Part shown: piece by piece, positions 5,300 through 5,350 of the stretch | Position numbering within the stretch: the first letter of the stretch is position 1 | How the letters are laid out: every line of letters begins with the position of its first letter | Origin: Planctomycetota bacterium | GTDB lineage: Bacteria; Planctomycetota; Phycisphaerae; WQYP01 | Reading direction: 5' to 3' | DNA: 5,350 bases | Assembly: GCA_021828935.1 (NCBI GenBank) | Contig: JAJZCU010000187.1 | Coordinates: 1 to 5,350, forward strand | Notes under the pieces: generated by a model | The model's input: only the letters and a program-made list of their open reading frames with translations | What the model was told of the DNA's origin: nothing | The model's database searches: none | Program-made: the position numbers and the translations under genes

Positions 5300-5316
5300 C
5301 CAGCGTAAAACGCTGG
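5300..5316. repeat. CCAGCG-TAAAA-CGCTGG inverted repeat
   Basis: A perfect 6-bp stem with a 5-nt loop, preceded on the plus strand by six T (5294-5299). The T run is on the wrong side for a plus-strand terminator and becomes an A run on the minus strand, so it is not a classical terminator for either direction. It could be an operator for a gene beginning beyond the right edge. Confidence 0.3.
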
Positions 5317-5350
5317 CGGTGCTGTCTGTTATAGGAATGGAATTAGAAGA

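Larger units (their letters stand above)
5077..5350. other. Gene-free region downstream of the transporter, rich in small inverted repeats
   Basis: No open frame of credible length with a ribosome binding site was found on either strand; the longest minus-strand frame I traced by hand is 37 codons. The stretch contains a 12-bp palindrome GGCGGCGCCGCC (5085-5096) and hairpins at 5126-5144, 5216-5230 and 5300-5316. An ATG at 5337 opens a frame to the right edge (MELE), but AGGA abuts it with no spacing, so I do not call a gene there. Confidence 0.5.

Noticed and set aside
1..5350. CRISPR array, tRNA, rRNA or transposase
   Set aside because: No regularly spaced direct repeats, no T-loop motif (GGTTCGAATCC type), no rRNA-like conserved stretch and no transposase-like frame were found on reading both strands.

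Overview
This is a bacterial chromosomal window of moderately high GC content holding six protein genes. Four are phage-derived neck and tail genes on the minus strand (1-2025). One is the housekeeping gene accA on the minus strand (2252-3304). One is a MATE-family efflux transporter on the plus strand (3562-5076). The AccA sequence, with its YALEFEKPI start and its FGCAHPEGYRKAL and DTQGAYPGIGSEERG motifs, resembles my recollection of planctomycete and other PVC-superphylum proteins. The hairpin-rich gaps between genes fit such a genome too. This placement is an impression, not a proven assignment.

Positions 1-2025, read on the minus strand from 2025 down to 1, give the order: gp6-like head-tail connector, SPP1 gp16-like head-closure protein, DUF3168-like tail terminator, and a probable tail-tube protein that runs off the left edge. 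This is the usual order of neck genes in long-tailed (siphovirus-type) phages. The first two genes overlap by 4 bp (ATGA), so they are probably translated as a coupled pair. The connector carries an extra beta-rich segment of about 78 residues in its middle. The head genes normally found just before the connector (terminase, portal, protease, capsid) are not there; accA lies upstream instead. The cluster is therefore a prophage remnant, a rearranged prophage, or a neck-tail module detached from its head genes.

Positions 2026-2251 contain no gene. They hold a compact symmetrical element at 2048-2164: two near-perfect inverted arms of about 19 bp, two smaller hairpins at their inner ends, a 9-bp direct repeat, and an AT-rich palindrome at the centre. 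This is the most distinctive unexplained structure in the window.

Positions 2252-3304 encode the alpha subunit of acetyl-CoA carboxylase carboxyltransferase. The 257-bp gap at 3305-3561 separates accA from the divergent transporter gene and should hold both promoters. On the accA side it has a U-tract hairpin that competes with a second hairpin, resembling an attenuator. The transporter has an unusually long N-terminus if its TTG start is used; a GTG at 3715 would give a normal-length protein.

Positions 5077-5350 contain no convincing gene but several GC-rich inverted repeats, possibly transcription stops or interspersed repeat elements. No tRNA, rRNA, CRISPR array, transposase or integrase was seen. 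I found no clear new multi-gene system. The points most worth a second look are the inverted-repeat element, the headless phage module beside accA, and the connector insertion.
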